This document shows positions 1 through 8,768 of a stretch of DNA of 64,000 nt, in pieces. The stretch lies in assembly GCA_963817735.1 (NCBI GenBank), contig CAWFPP010000001.1, positions 62,001-126,000 on the forward strand, in the 5' to 3' direction. The number at the start of each line of letters is the position of its first letter. Positions within the stretch are counted from its first letter, which is position 1. The position numbers and the translations under genes are program-made. This DNA is from Bog-473 sp963817735 (GTDB lineage: Bacteria; Actinomycetota; Acidimicrobiia; Acidimicrobiales; RAAP-2). Under the pieces are notes generated by a model. The model saw only the letters and a program-made list of their open reading frames with translations, was not told the origin of the DNA and made no database searches.

Positions 1-487
1 CTGAGCCGCCGACGAAGATGGTGGGCACGTTCTGTTTCGCCGTGACTAAGACCGCCGTGCAGGGCGGATTGTGAGCCGGAAGTTGTCGGTAGCACCCCTG
101 GCCGGCGGCCGCGTTGGGAATCGTCCACCCGACCGGTGCGGTGGTGCTCCAGTACATGCCCGTCGCGGTCATAGTGACGGCCCCCGCATTGTTGTCCGAC
201 TGGGCATTGGCCAGCTCGCCGCTGAGGTACTGGCTGTAGCTGTCGACCCCGACCCCGCCATTCTTGGAGTAGTTGTCGGCCAGGTTGATGTACCGGGCCA
301 GGTCGAGCGCGACCGTGTCGGCCAGGGCTTGAGCCTGTCGTGAGCTGTCGACGGTGAATCCGATGTCCACACCCATGGCGCCGCCCCACAGGAGCAGGAC
401 CATGCAGATGGCCGTCAGGACAAAGGTGGCTCCCCGCTCGTCACGGCTGCGGGCCCAGCGGGACCGATGATGTTTCCGGGCACCCAT
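1..487 (-). CDS. TadG-like pilus-assembly pseudopilin, partial
   Basis: Reading the minus strand from an ATG at 487 gives an open frame that runs off the left edge of the window, so the C-terminus is missing. The N-terminus is short and basic and is followed by a hydrophobic helix (RGATFVLTAICMVLLLWGG, about residues 19-37) and then a polar, Gly/Ser/Asn-rich exported part. This is the layout of TadE/TadG-type pseudopilins, which sit in the membrane and help build Flp pili. The start lies three bases after the stop of the TadE-like gene, so the two are one leftward operon, divergent from the cpaB operon. The family call rests on the N-terminal helix and context; the true length cannot be seen. 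Confidence 0.8.
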   Translation of the reverse strand, partial: MGARKHHRSRWARSRDERGATFVLTAICMVLLLWGGAMGVDIGFTVDSSRQAQALADTVALDLARYINLADNYSKNGGVGVDSYSQYLSGELANAQSDNNAGAVTMTATGMYWSTTAPVGWTIPNAAAGQGCYRQLPAHNPPCTAVLVTAKQNVPTIFVGGS

Positions 488-490
488 TGC

Positions 491-994
491 CTATGAACTC
501 GGGGTGGACATCTGGAGGACGTCCGTCGAGGACAGCGTCGATGGCGTGATGATGCCCATTCCTGGAAGCTCGGGGAAGAGCGGGCTTTGGCTGTACTTGT
601 AGGTGACGGTCACGGTCAGACATTCGTTGTTGTGGTTGGACGCGCAGGGCGCCGGTGGCTGGGCGATACAGGACAGCGCGGACCCAGAGCTCCCGACCGG
701 TGGGGTTTCGTCCGGTTCCCAGCACTGCCCTTTGTCCATCCAGCCGAGGTCGTTGCCGGCCTGGGCCTCCGCGGTGGCCTGCGCCGTCGCCGAGGCGACG
801 ATGCCGGCCCGCGCTCCGTCCGCGGCGGCCTGCGTCACCGTGGACTGCGCCGACAGGATCAGACCGTACGAGACGATGCCGTAGAGCAGCGCGATGAGGA
901 GCACGACGACAAAGGCGAACTCGACCATTTCCGCGCCGCGTTCGTCCCGTCGCCGACTGCGCTGCCTGGGCATCCTCCACGTGCGCGGCCCCAT
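491..994 (-). CDS. TadE-like pseudopilin
   Basis: A 167-residue protein with the TadE signature: a charged N-terminus, then RRRDERGAEMVEFAFVVV with Glu placed as in processed prepilins, and one hydrophobic helix. The rest is a Thr/Ser/Asn-rich exported domain with several cysteines. An upstream in-frame extension exists, but the ATG at 994 follows a strong purine-rich ribosome site (GAGGAGGGGG) and starts just ahead of the conserved helix, so I place the start there. It is first in the leftward operon with the TadG-like gene. A copy of the GGTC-N7-CCTAT motif lies about 115 bases upstream on the same strand. Confidence 0.85.
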   Translation of the reverse strand: MGPRTWRMPRQRSRRRDERGAEMVEFAFVVVLLIALLYGIVSYGLILSAQSTVTQAAADGARAGIVASATAQATAEAQAGNDLGWMDKGQCWEPDETPPVGSSGSALSCIAQPPAPCASNHNNECLTVTVTYKYSQSPLFPELPGMGIITPSTLSSTDVLQMSTPSS

Positions 995-1109
995 GGCGAA
1001 ACCCCCTCCTCTATACCTCGTGCACCCGTACCAACTTCTGAACCAATTCGGCCGGCACGTCGCGGTGCTACGTCCGTCTTGATTCTGGGCTGCCGGGTGT
1101 CGGCGGTAC

Positions 1110-1125
1110 ATAGGACATATGGACC
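1110..1125 (-). promoter_or_regulatory. Shared pilus motif GGTC-N7-CCTAT, copy upstream of tadE-like gene
   Basis: Read on the minus strand this is GGTCCATATGTCCTAT, preceded by AAT and followed by GTAC. It is one of four copies upstream of pilus transcription units in this window, about 115 bases before the TadE-like start. It could be a promoter element or a regulator site. Confidence 0.55.
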
Positions 1126-1162
1126 ATTTGCCCGTCTCACCAGGGCTCCTGCAGCGGAGAAT

Positions 1163-1178
1163 GGTCAGAAGGACCTAT
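1163..1178 (+). promoter_or_regulatory. Shared pilus motif GGTC-N7-CCTAT, copy upstream of cpaB
   Basis: GGTCAGAAGGACCTAT, 105 bases before the cpaB start and back-to-back with the minus-strand copy 37 bases away. In this copy GGTC and GACC also form an inverted repeat. The two copies form a divergent control region for both arms of the pilus island. Confidence 0.55.
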
Positions 1179-1283
1179 GTACGTTTGCCCCTTCCCGTCG
1201 TACCCTCCAACGAAGCCAACGGGCTTGCACGGCGCGTGACGGCTTGCAACACGTTGTACGCCGGTTGAGAGGGGGAGGGTTCT

Positions 1284-2048
1284 GTGAAACGGCAGACGCT
1301 CATACTGGTCATGATCGGAGTGATCCTGTTCATTGCAGGAAGCGCGATCGCCTTTGCCAGTGTGAAGGGAGCGAGCAAGCAGGCGGGATCGGGCGTGAAC
1401 GTGGCGCCTGTAACCACGGCGGTCGTCGTGGCCAAGGCCAATATCCCAGCCGGAACGACGGGACAGTCCATGGTCTCCAACGGACTCGTCGCCATTGAAC
1501 CAATTCCGACGAAGACCTACACGACAGAGGACTTGGGCTCGCTTCAGGGGTTGTCGAGCGAGGTCCTGACCCAAGCGGTCACGAAGGGACACGCCTTGAG
1601 CTCGGCCGAGCTCACAGCGAGCGCCTCGGCCATTTCCGTGCCGAGTGGCATGGATGCGGTCACGGTAACGCTGACCGGGACGAACGCACTTGCCGGGTAT
1701 CTGCAGCCCGGTGCCCGCGTCGACGTCTATGCCAATGTCACGAAGGTCTCCACCAACAGCGGCTTGACCTCGACGCTCCCGTTGCCGTGTACAGAGCTGG
1801 CGATGGCGAACATCCAGGTGCTCGACGTTCAGAGCACGGTCCCGTCCTTCGCCGGGCACAGGACTGCTGCCGGCCGGACCATCCCGACCACGGAGACGCT
1901 GCTGCTCGCCATGAATCCGAGCCAGGCCCGAGACGCGCAGTTCCTGGCCCAGAACGAGACCCTGTCTGTCGTGCAGACCCAGCAGGACGCGAATCCGCCA
2001 CCGCTGCAGCAGTGCATCGGCACCGACCAGACCTCGACCGCGCCATGA
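1284..2048 (+). CDS. cpaB: Flp pilus assembly protein CpaB/RcpC
   Basis: A 254-residue protein with one N-terminal membrane helix (residues 5-25) followed by an SAF-type domain (about 45-110, with AKANIPAGTTGQSM) and a second conserved block, ALAGYLQPGARVDVYA. CpaB is a periplasmic or cell-wall-facing component of the Tad secretion channel. The GTG start follows a strong ribosome site (GAGAGGGGGAGGG). The stop overlaps the cpaE start by four bases (ATGA), so it leads the operon cpaB-cpaE-tadA-tadB-tadC. Its 5' leader is about 100 nt if transcription starts near the shared motif. Confidence 0.88.
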   Translation: MKRQTLILVMIGVILFIAGSAIAFASVKGASKQAGSGVNVAPVTTAVVVAKANIPAGTTGQSMVSNGLVAIEPIPTKTYTTEDLGSLQGLSSEVLTQAVTKGHALSSAELTASASAISVPSGMDAVTVTLTGTNALAGYLQPGARVDVYANVTKVSTNSGLTSTLPLPCTELAMANIQVLDVQSTVPSFAGHRTAAGRTIPTTETLLLAMNPSQARDAQFLAQNETLSVVQTQQDANPPPLQQCIGTDQTSTAP

Positions 2049-3334
2049 TCAGCCGACGGATTCTCGTCATCAGCCGGTCGCCGGCGCTCAGCCGGGCCAT
2101 TCAGGCGTCGCTCGGGCCAGGCTACGAAGTCGCCACCAGCGCCAACGTGAGTGACGTGGTGGAAGAGGTGCAGGAGCAGGGCCCGTTCGACGTGCTCGTT
2201 GCCGGTCCGGTCTTCGACAGCCACGCTGGCATGGCCCGCCTGGCGACGCTGCGGGCGGCCGGAGCCGTTCCCACCATTGTTCTCGCACTCGGGCCCAAGC
2301 CGAAGGCCAACCTGGGCGACATCGTGCGCACGGGCGCCGTCGATCTCGTCGAGTACCCGACCAGCAAGCGGCAGCTCGCCACCGCGCTCAAGCGCGCCTT
2401 CGACATCGCAGACGTCTCGGCGTCCAACGACGGCCCGACGCTCCCGGTCGTGGCGCACGGCGTCGTGGTCGATCGGCCCCAGTTCGCCGAGGTCTTCACC
2501 GTGGCATCGTCCAGCGGTGGGTGCGGGAAGACCTTCTACGCCACCAACCTGGCGTGCTACCTGGCTGCGCAGACGGGCCAGCGTGTCTGCCTGGTCGATC
2601 TCGACCTGCAGTTCGGTGAGGTGTCCACTGCCCTGCATCTTCGTCCCCGGTTCACCATCTCGGACCTGCTGTCCCGGGAACCGGTCGACGAAGACGATCT
2701 CGACGAGCACGTGGAGGAGTACCTCGAAGAGCACGAGCTCGGGTTTTCGGTGCTGGCGGCGCCGTTCAGCCCGGCCGACGCCGACATGATCGCGCCGAAG
2801 GATGTCTACAAGGTGATGGGCGCATTGCGCCGGCATTTCGACTACATCGTGGTCGACACCCCGGCCCAGCTGTCCGAGATCGTGCTGGCGGCTTTCGATC
2901 ACTCGACCAGGGTGCTGTGCATGGTGACGCTCGACCTGCCGAGCATCCGCAACATGCGGGTGTTTCTCAGCACGCTCGAGAAGCTGCGCATCAACAGCCA
3001 GACCATCGGGGTCGTGCTCAACAAGGTCGAGGATGACGTCGGCATCGACATCAACGACGTTCAGGAGGTCTTGGACAACAAGATCGTGTCCATCCTCCCG
3101 TACTCACGGGAAGTGATGAAGTCGATCAACAAGGGCAAGCCTGCTCTGGTCTCCGCAGCCAGCTCCGAAATAGGGAAGAAGCTGGCGGGTGGGATGCACC
3201 AGTTCCTGTCGGATGACATGACACCGACGCTCGATTCGGGCTCGGATCCGGCCGAGATCGGGGAGTCGCGTGGCTTCTGGCGGCGGAAGAAGAAGGGCCG
3301 CACCGACAAGGTGCCTGAGCTCGAGAGGGCCTGA
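2045..3334 (+). CDS. cpaE: CpaE/TadZ-type pilus localisation ATPase
   Basis: A 429-residue protein. Residues 1-125 form a receiver-like domain without an obvious phospho-acceptor set, typical of CpaE/TadZ. Residues 150-400 are a MinD/ParA-type ATPase with a deviant P-loop (SSSGGCGKT, about 155-163) and the VCLVDLDLQFG strand (about 181-191). CpaE/TadZ proteins place the Tad machine at its cell site. The C-terminus is basic (RRKKKGR). I chose the ATG that overlaps the cpaB stop (ATGA) rather than an upstream in-frame start inside cpaB, because it begins exactly at the conserved domain. Confidence 0.88.
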   Translation: MISRRILVISRSPALSRAIQASLGPGYEVATSANVSDVVEEVQEQGPFDVLVAGPVFDSHAGMARLATLRAAGAVPTIVLALGPKPKANLGDIVRTGAVDLVEYPTSKRQLATALKRAFDIADVSASNDGPTLPVVAHGVVVDRPQFAEVFTVASSSGGCGKTFYATNLACYLAAQTGQRVCLVDLDLQFGEVSTALHLRPRFTISDLLSREPVDEDDLDEHVEEYLEEHELGFSVLAAPFSPADADMIAPKDVYKVMGALRRHFDYIVVDTPAQLSEIVLAAFDHSTRVLCMVTLDLPSIRNMRVFLSTLEKLRINSQTIGVVLNKVEDDVGIDINDVQEVLDNKIVSILPYSREVMKSINKGKPALVSAASSEIGKKLAGGMHQFLSDDMTPTLDSGSDPAEIGESRGFWRRKKKGRTDKVPELERA

Positions 3335-3339
3335 GCGGC

Positions 3340-4920
<1,581 letters not shown>

Positions 4921-4925
4921 GCCCG

Positions 4926-5918
4926 ATGGTGCCGGCAACCGCGATGGGCACAACTGGTGCGGCGTTGGTGGCGGCGGTCCTCGTCGGCGGAGGGCTGGCC
5001 CTGGCCGTCGTCGGTTTGATCATGCGCGTGCGGACGAAGCAACGCACGTTGGCCGAGATCCTCGACGACACCATGGGGACGGCAGAGATCCCCGTCGAGG
5101 TGATCTCCGAGTCGCCCGAGCACGGCGAGCTCTCGGCGCTCACGGTCCGCATCGCCGGGATCTTCGGACGGGTCGACACCCACGGCGCGCTGGAGAAGCG
5201 ACTGGAGCGGGCCGCCATCCCGCTGCGGGCGGGGGAGTACCTCGTGATCAGCTCCGGCATCGCCTTTGCCCTGGCGGTCGTGATCGGCGTCATGACCGCT
5301 TCTCCGATCGGCTCTGTCATCGCCATTGCGCTGGTCGCCGGAATCGCCTGGCACCTGCCGTCGCGGCGCGCGGCAAAGCGGATCAAGCAGATCCAGGAGC
5401 AGCTGCCCGACGCCCTGGCCCTCATGTCGGCCTCGGTCGAGGGTGGGCAGACCTTCCAGCGCTCCATTGACATGTACCGGAGGGATGCCAAGCCACCCCT
5501 GTCGCAGGAGCTCGACCGGGTGATGGCCGAGGTGGCCGTGGGCTCCGACCTGGTGGTGGCACTCGAGAACATGGCCGACCGATCCGGCGTCGAGGACCTC
5601 ACGTGGGCGGTGGAGGCGGTTCGGATTCAGCAGTCCACCGGTGGACGCCTGGCCCCGATCCTCCACACGCTGGCCGACTTCATGCGGACCCGTCAAGAAG
5701 TGCGACGCGAGGTGCAAACGCTCTCGGCCGAGGGGCGCATGTCTGGATACGTCCTGTTCGCCATCCCGCTCTTCCTGGTGTGCGCGCTCGAACTGAAGGA
5801 TCCCGACTACCTCCAGCCCATGTTGCACGGCGCTGGCCTCATCGTTCTCATCGGGACGGCAGGGCTGATGGCGCTGGGGTTTTGGATCGTGCGCCGCATG
5901 GTCAACATCAAGATCTGA
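4926..5918 (+). CDS. tadB: Flp pilus inner-membrane protein TadB
   Basis: A type II secretion F-domain protein of about 330 residues with an N-terminal membrane helix, a central helix pair and two C-terminal helices. The F domain (LPDALALMSASVEGG onward) carries the usual amphipathic helices between membrane segments. TadB and TadC form the membrane platform for TadA. A GTG at 4917 overlapping the tadA stop is an alternative start. I prefer the ATG because GGAGGG lies 11 bases before it but only 2 bases before the GTG. Confidence 0.88.
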   Translation: MVPATAMGTTGAALVAAVLVGGGLALAVVGLIMRVRTKQRTLAEILDDTMGTAEIPVEVISESPEHGELSALTVRIAGIFGRVDTHGALEKRLERAAIPLRAGEYLVISSGIAFALAVVIGVMTASPIGSVIAIALVAGIAWHLPSRRAAKRIKQIQEQLPDALALMSASVEGGQTFQRSIDMYRRDAKPPLSQELDRVMAEVAVGSDLVVALENMADRSGVEDLTWAVEAVRIQQSTGGRLAPILHTLADFMRTRQEVRREVQTLSAEGRMSGYVLFAIPLFLVCALELKDPDYLQPMLHGAGLIVLIGTAGLMALGFWIVRRMVNIKI

Positions 5919-5933
5919 ACCAAGGGGGCATTC

Positions 5934-6881
5934 GTGAACGCGAGCTACATCGTTCCGTTGGTCGGCATCACGCTGATGGCGATCGGCCTGTGTGGCGTCG
6001 GTGCTGCGGCCTGGCGCTCGCACAAGATCTCCACCCGGCTCAAGTTCATCCAGTCGCTGGGCACCGATGCCGAGCTCTTCGCCGAACCGGCTCCGGTCCT
6101 CGAGCGGGTGCAGACTCCCTTGGTCACCCGCATCTTCGGCCCGGCCGCGCGGGGCTTCAAGAACGTCCTCTCCCGGCTCTACCCGTCCAGCGAGGTCGAC
6201 CGCGTCCACGCCGATCTCCTCAAGGCCGGTCTCACTGGAACGGTGCGTGCCGAGGAATTCGTCGCCGTGCAAGTGGGATCTGCCATGCTCGGCTTCGGCC
6301 TGGGTCTCGTTGCGCTGGTGAGTGGCGCCGTCAGCCTGAAGACCGGCCTGGCGTGCCTGTTCATCCTTCCCATGATCGGGGGCCTGGCCCCCAGCTACTG
6401 GTTACGCCACCGCATCAAGGTCCGGCGCCTGACGGTCCAGAACGACCTGCCCGACCTGCTCGACCTCATGTGCATCTCCGTTGCTGCGGGCCTCGGCCTG
6501 GAGCAGGCCATGCAGGTCTCCTGTGCGCGGTTCGAGTCGCCCGTGTGTCATGAACTGCGCCTGACGCTGCGCGAGATGGAACTCGGGCTCTCGCGGCACG
6601 ATGCCCTCGAGAACATGAAGTTGCGCACCGACATCGACGACCTGGTGACCTTCGCGGTGGTGCTCTCGCAAGCCGATGCGCTGGGTCTGCCGATTGGCCG
6701 TGTGCTGCAGGCCCAGGCGGACGAAATGCGGGACAAGCGCCGCCAGCGCGCCCGCGAGAAGGCGGCGAAGGTGCCCGTCAAGATCCTCTTCCCGCTGGCC
6801 CTCTGCTTCCTGCCGGCGATCATGATCATCGTGCTCGGGCCCATAGTGGGGCCGATCAAGCACGCCTTCCACTCGGGCTGA
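5934..6881 (+). CDS. tadC: Flp pilus inner-membrane protein TadC
   Basis: A 315-residue type II secretion F-domain protein with the TadC order: N-terminal helix, linker, two central helices, F domain (QNDLPDLLDLMCISVAAGL) and a C-terminal helix pair (ILFPLALCFLPAIMIIVLG). It is the partner of TadB. The GTG start has an AAGGGGG ribosome site six to eight bases upstream and lies 15 bases after tadB. It is the last gene of the rightward operon; a hairpin follows within 60 bases. Confidence 0.9.
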   Translation: MNASYIVPLVGITLMAIGLCGVGAAAWRSHKISTRLKFIQSLGTDAELFAEPAPVLERVQTPLVTRIFGPAARGFKNVLSRLYPSSEVDRVHADLLKAGLTGTVRAEEFVAVQVGSAMLGFGLGLVALVSGAVSLKTGLACLFILPMIGGLAPSYWLRHRIKVRRLTVQNDLPDLLDLMCISVAAGLGLEQAMQVSCARFESPVCHELRLTLREMELGLSRHDALENMKLRTDIDDLVTFAVVLSQADALGLPIGRVLQAQADEMRDKRRQRAREKAAKVPVKILFPLALCFLPAIMIIVLGPIVGPIKHAFHSG

Positions 6882-6936
6882 GCCGCCGCCGTCAGTCCCC
6901 GCGGAGAATTGTCCGTTCTGCCCGGGTCGCACCCCG

Positions 6937-6955
6937 GTCGCAACAGGGCTGCGAC
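6937..6955 (+). terminator. Hairpin after tadC, possible terminator
   Basis: A 6-bp inverted repeat (GTCGCA / TGCGAC) with a 7-base loop about 55 bases after tadC. A weak T tract follows it. It probably ends the cpaB-tadC transcript; the short stem keeps this uncertain. Confidence 0.4.
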
Positions 6956-6976
6956 TGTCGTTTGAGGGCAAAAGCA

Positions 6977-6982
6977 TACAAT
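6977..6982 (+). promoter_or_regulatory. Candidate -10 box for the LuxR-type regulator
   Basis: TACAAT, a good match to the actinobacterial -10 consensus, about 80 bases before the LuxR-type gene. No clear -35 box is visible. The GGTC-N7-CCTAT motif of the other pilus units is absent here. Confidence 0.35.
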
Positions 6983-7062
6983 GACCTGGGAGTTTCCGCC
7001 GCACAGCGGTGGAGGTGGAGTCGCACCGGCCGCAAAGTGTCCGGGCGGAAAAGAGGGGGAGA

Positions 7063-7521
7063 ATGGCAAACACAGCCTCGATTCTGTGGCCGAGCGCGCA
7101 GCCGTCGCCGGCGCTCGAGGTCGGGAGCGTGCCGGAATGGACGTTCTACACGCAGGTCTCGGTTTCGGGCCCGTCGGTCTGCACCACGGTGCACCGAGGC
7201 GAGAGCTTGCGTGGCGCCAGGGCCACGCTCACCAGAGACGATCTTCGGGTGGTGACCGACGACGAGTTCTGTGATCGGCAGGCTCCGGCCCAGCGGCGCG
7301 AAGACCGGCAGTGGGGCCCCTGGTCCCTGACACAGCGCGAGCTCGAGGTGCTCCAGCTTCTCGCCGAGGGTGCTACGAACGGTGAGATCTCGCAGCGGCT
7401 CTATATCAGCCCGAAGACAACCAAGAACCATCTCGCTGCGATCTTCCAGAAGCTCGACGTGACGAATCGCACGCACGCGCTCGTGCGCGCCGTCGTCATG
7501 GGGCTCGTCACCATCGAGTAA
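7063..7521 (+). CDS. LuxR-type HTH regulator in the pilus island
   Basis: A 152-residue protein whose last 65 residues form a LuxR/NarL-type helix-turn-helix (LTQRELEVLQLLAEGATN, then SPKTTKNHLAAIFQKLDV). The N-terminal 85 residues match no domain I recognise: no receiver phospho-site and no clear ligand domain. The ATG follows AAGAGGGGGAGA. The gene sits between tadC and the two pilin genes and is the only regulator in the island, so it is a natural candidate for the factor acting at the shared pilus motif. That link is inference. Confidence 0.8.
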   Translation: MANTASILWPSAQPSPALEVGSVPEWTFYTQVSVSGPSVCTTVHRGESLRGARATLTRDDLRVVTDDEFCDRQAPAQRREDRQWGPWSLTQRELEVLQLLAEGATNGEISQRLYISPKTTKNHLAAIFQKLDVTNRTHALVRAVVMGLVTIE

Positions 7522-7556
7522 CAACCGCCTTCGACGCGGAAAGTCCCAGCCCAAAT

Positions 7557-7572
7557 GGTCCGATAAGCCTAT
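7557..7572 (+). promoter_or_regulatory. Shared pilus motif GGTC-N7-CCTAT, copy upstream of first flp
   Basis: GGTCCGATAAGCCTAT with AAT in front, 99 bases before the first pilin start. It has the same core and spacing as the copies before cpaB, the TadE-like gene and the second pilin. Confidence 0.55.
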
Positions 7573-7611
7573 GGAATGTGGGCCTGCATGGAGCCGACAA
7601 TGTGCTGGGAG

Positions 7612-7650
7612 CCCCAACGCGATCCGGACAATCGTCCGGGGAGATTGGGG
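7612..7650 (+). promoter_or_regulatory. Nested hairpin in the leader of the first flp gene
   Basis: An outer CCCCAA/TTGGGG pair (7612-7617 with 7645-7650) encloses a perfect 6-bp stem (CCGGAC/GTCCGG) with an AATC loop. It ends a few bases before the ribosome site of the pilin gene, so it could stabilise the mRNA or tune translation. Confidence 0.45.
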
Positions 7651-7671
7651 CGAGAAGAGGGGAATGACCGA

Positions 7672-7893
7672 ATGACCGAACTGTTTCTCAATGCGTTCTT
7701 GGCCGTGCGTGGTTTCCACGCCGGCATGCTCGAGCGGGCACGCACCGAGCGGGGCGCCTCCATGGTGGAGTACGCACTGCTCGTCGGCCTGATCGCCGTC
7801 GTGGCCGTTGTGGCCATTGCCGCACTTGGTGGAGGCATCAAGGGCCTGTTCAACACGGCCAACAACTGTGTCGGCAACGCCAGCACCTGCTGA
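7672..7893 (+). CDS. flp: Flp pilin (first copy)
   Basis: A 73-residue type IVb prepilin. Cleavage is expected at RG|ASMVEY, leaving Glu at position +5, followed by the hydrophobic stalk ALLVGLIAVVAVVAIAALGG. The leader before the cleavage site is longer (about 29 residues) than in many Flp pilins. The C-terminus, NNCVGNASTC, has two cysteines that could form a small disulfide loop. The ATG follows AGAGGGG by nine bases; an out-of-frame ATG eight bases earlier is not used. A second copy of the same length lies 300 bases downstream. Confidence 0.88.
   Translation: MTELFLNAFLAVRGFHAGMLERARTERGASMVEYALLVGLIAVVAVVAIAALGGGIKGLFNTANNCVGNASTC
7735..7784 (+). repeat. 50-bp exact repeat shared by the two flp genes (copy 1)
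   Basis: Fifty bases spanning the prepilin cleavage site and the first stalk residues are identical to 8256-8305, offset 521 bases. Outside it the two genes differ at many third codon positions, which suggests recent gene conversion or selection on this segment. Confidence 0.8.
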
Positions 7894-7970
7894 GTCGCCG
7901 GCGGCGGCCTCCACGCGAGGGCAATGAATTCCCTAAGGGAATATTCCCCCTTCCCCATGGGATGACGGTA

Positions 7971-8000
7971 GGGCTGGGTCGGCTTCGGCGGACCCGGCCC
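7971..8000 (+). terminator. Terminator-like hairpin after first flp
   Basis: GGGCTGGGTC pairs with GACCCGGCCC (one G-U pair) around a TTCG-containing loop, and a TTTT run follows at 8009-8012. It would separate the transcripts of the two pilin genes. A perfect 12-bp palindrome (GGGAATATTCCC, 7937-7948) lies just upstream. Confidence 0.55.
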
Positions 8001-8093
8001 TCCGTCGGTTTTGGGGGTCGTATTCCGAAACGCAACATGCAGAAAACAGGGACCCGAAGCGACAGTCGAGCGAGAGCGCGACACACGGTAATA

Positions 8094-8109
8094 GGTCAGA
8101 AAGTCCTAT
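8094..8109 (+). promoter_or_regulatory. Shared pilus motif GGTC-N7-CCTAT, copy upstream of second flp
   Basis: GGTCAGAAAGTCCTAT, 83 bases before the second pilin start. The following leader holds two small hairpins (CCCGA/TCGGG and AGCCGG/CCGGCT). Confidence 0.55.
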
Positions 8110-8192
8110 TTACCATGTCGCTTCTGTGCCCGATGCTTTAGTCGGGAGCCGGAGTAGAGCCGGCTTTGAGGGGCAAAGAGGGGAGAAGTTTG

Positions 8193-8414
8193 ATGATCGG
8201 ATATTTCATGAACGCGTTCGTCGCAGTCAGGTCTGCGCACGGGGCGATGCTGAATCGGGCACGCACCGAGCGGGGCGCCTCCATGGTGGAGTACGCACTG
8301 CTCGTGGGTCTGATCGCTGTCGTCGCTGTCGTTGCCATCGCCGCGCTCGGCGGGGGCATCACGGGGCTGTTCAACAGTGCCAACAACTGCGTCGGTAACG
8401 CCAGCACCTGTTAG
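8193..8414 (+). CDS. flp: Flp pilin (second copy)
   Basis: A 73-residue paralogue of the first pilin: same length, same RG|ASMVEY cleavage site, near-identical stalk and the same NNCVGNASTC tail. It differs mainly in the first 25 residues (MIGYFMNAFVAVRSAHGAML) and at two positions in the mature part (ITGLFNSA against IKGLFNTA). The ATG follows GAGGGGAG by about seven bases. It has its own shared motif and its own terminator, so the two pilins appear to be separate transcripts. Confidence 0.88.
   Translation: MIGYFMNAFVAVRSAHGAMLNRARTERGASMVEYALLVGLIAVVAVVAIAALGGGITGLFNSANNCVGNASTC
8256..8305 (+). repeat. 50-bp exact repeat shared by the two flp genes (copy 2)
   Basis: The second copy of the exact repeat at 7735-7784, in the same position relative to the pilin reading frame. 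Confidence 0.8.
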
Positions 8415-8483
8415 TCGGCGGGCGGTCTCGACCGCCCAGAGAACGGACCACCCCTGAGGTGGCCATTTGCCGAGAGGCAACCC

Positions 8484-8513
8484 GGAGGGCCGGATCGAAG
8501 GATCCGGCCCTCC
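8484..8513 (+). terminator. Perfect 13-bp hairpin after second flp
   Basis: GGAGGGCCGGATC and GATCCGGCCCTCC pair perfectly around a GAAG loop, 70 bases after the second pilin. There is no T tract, as is common for actinobacterial terminators. It closes the pilus island. Confidence 0.65.
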
Positions 8514-8580
8514 GTCGCGTCCGGGGCTCGGTCGTCCCTGAGGGTCGGGAGCTGGTGGGGCCGTCGAGCCGAAGTCTCGT

Positions 8581-8641
8581 TACGATGCAGCCTGCATGCG
8601 GACGCCCACAGCAGGATTTCATCGTCGGTTCACATAACCGA
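8581..8641 (+). promoter_or_regulatory. Putative glnII control region
   Basis: Within the 354-base gap before glnII there is a -10-like TACGAT (8581-8586). Next come a perfect 6-1-6 palindrome ATGCAG-C-CTGCAT (8585-8597) and an inverted repeat TCGGTT-CACAT-AACCGA (8625-8641). These could bind a nitrogen regulator, but neither matches a GlnR box well enough for me to name it. No gene is visible in this gap. Confidence 0.35.
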
Positions 8642-8768
8642 TACGGCGGTGAAATAGGGTCCAACGAGACTGAAAACCGCAATCTGGTGTGGAGTGTCGT
8701 GTCCGGAAGATGCCGGGAGTCCCGCCCGGGACGTGACCACGGAGAAGAAGGGGAACACAGGAGAACTC

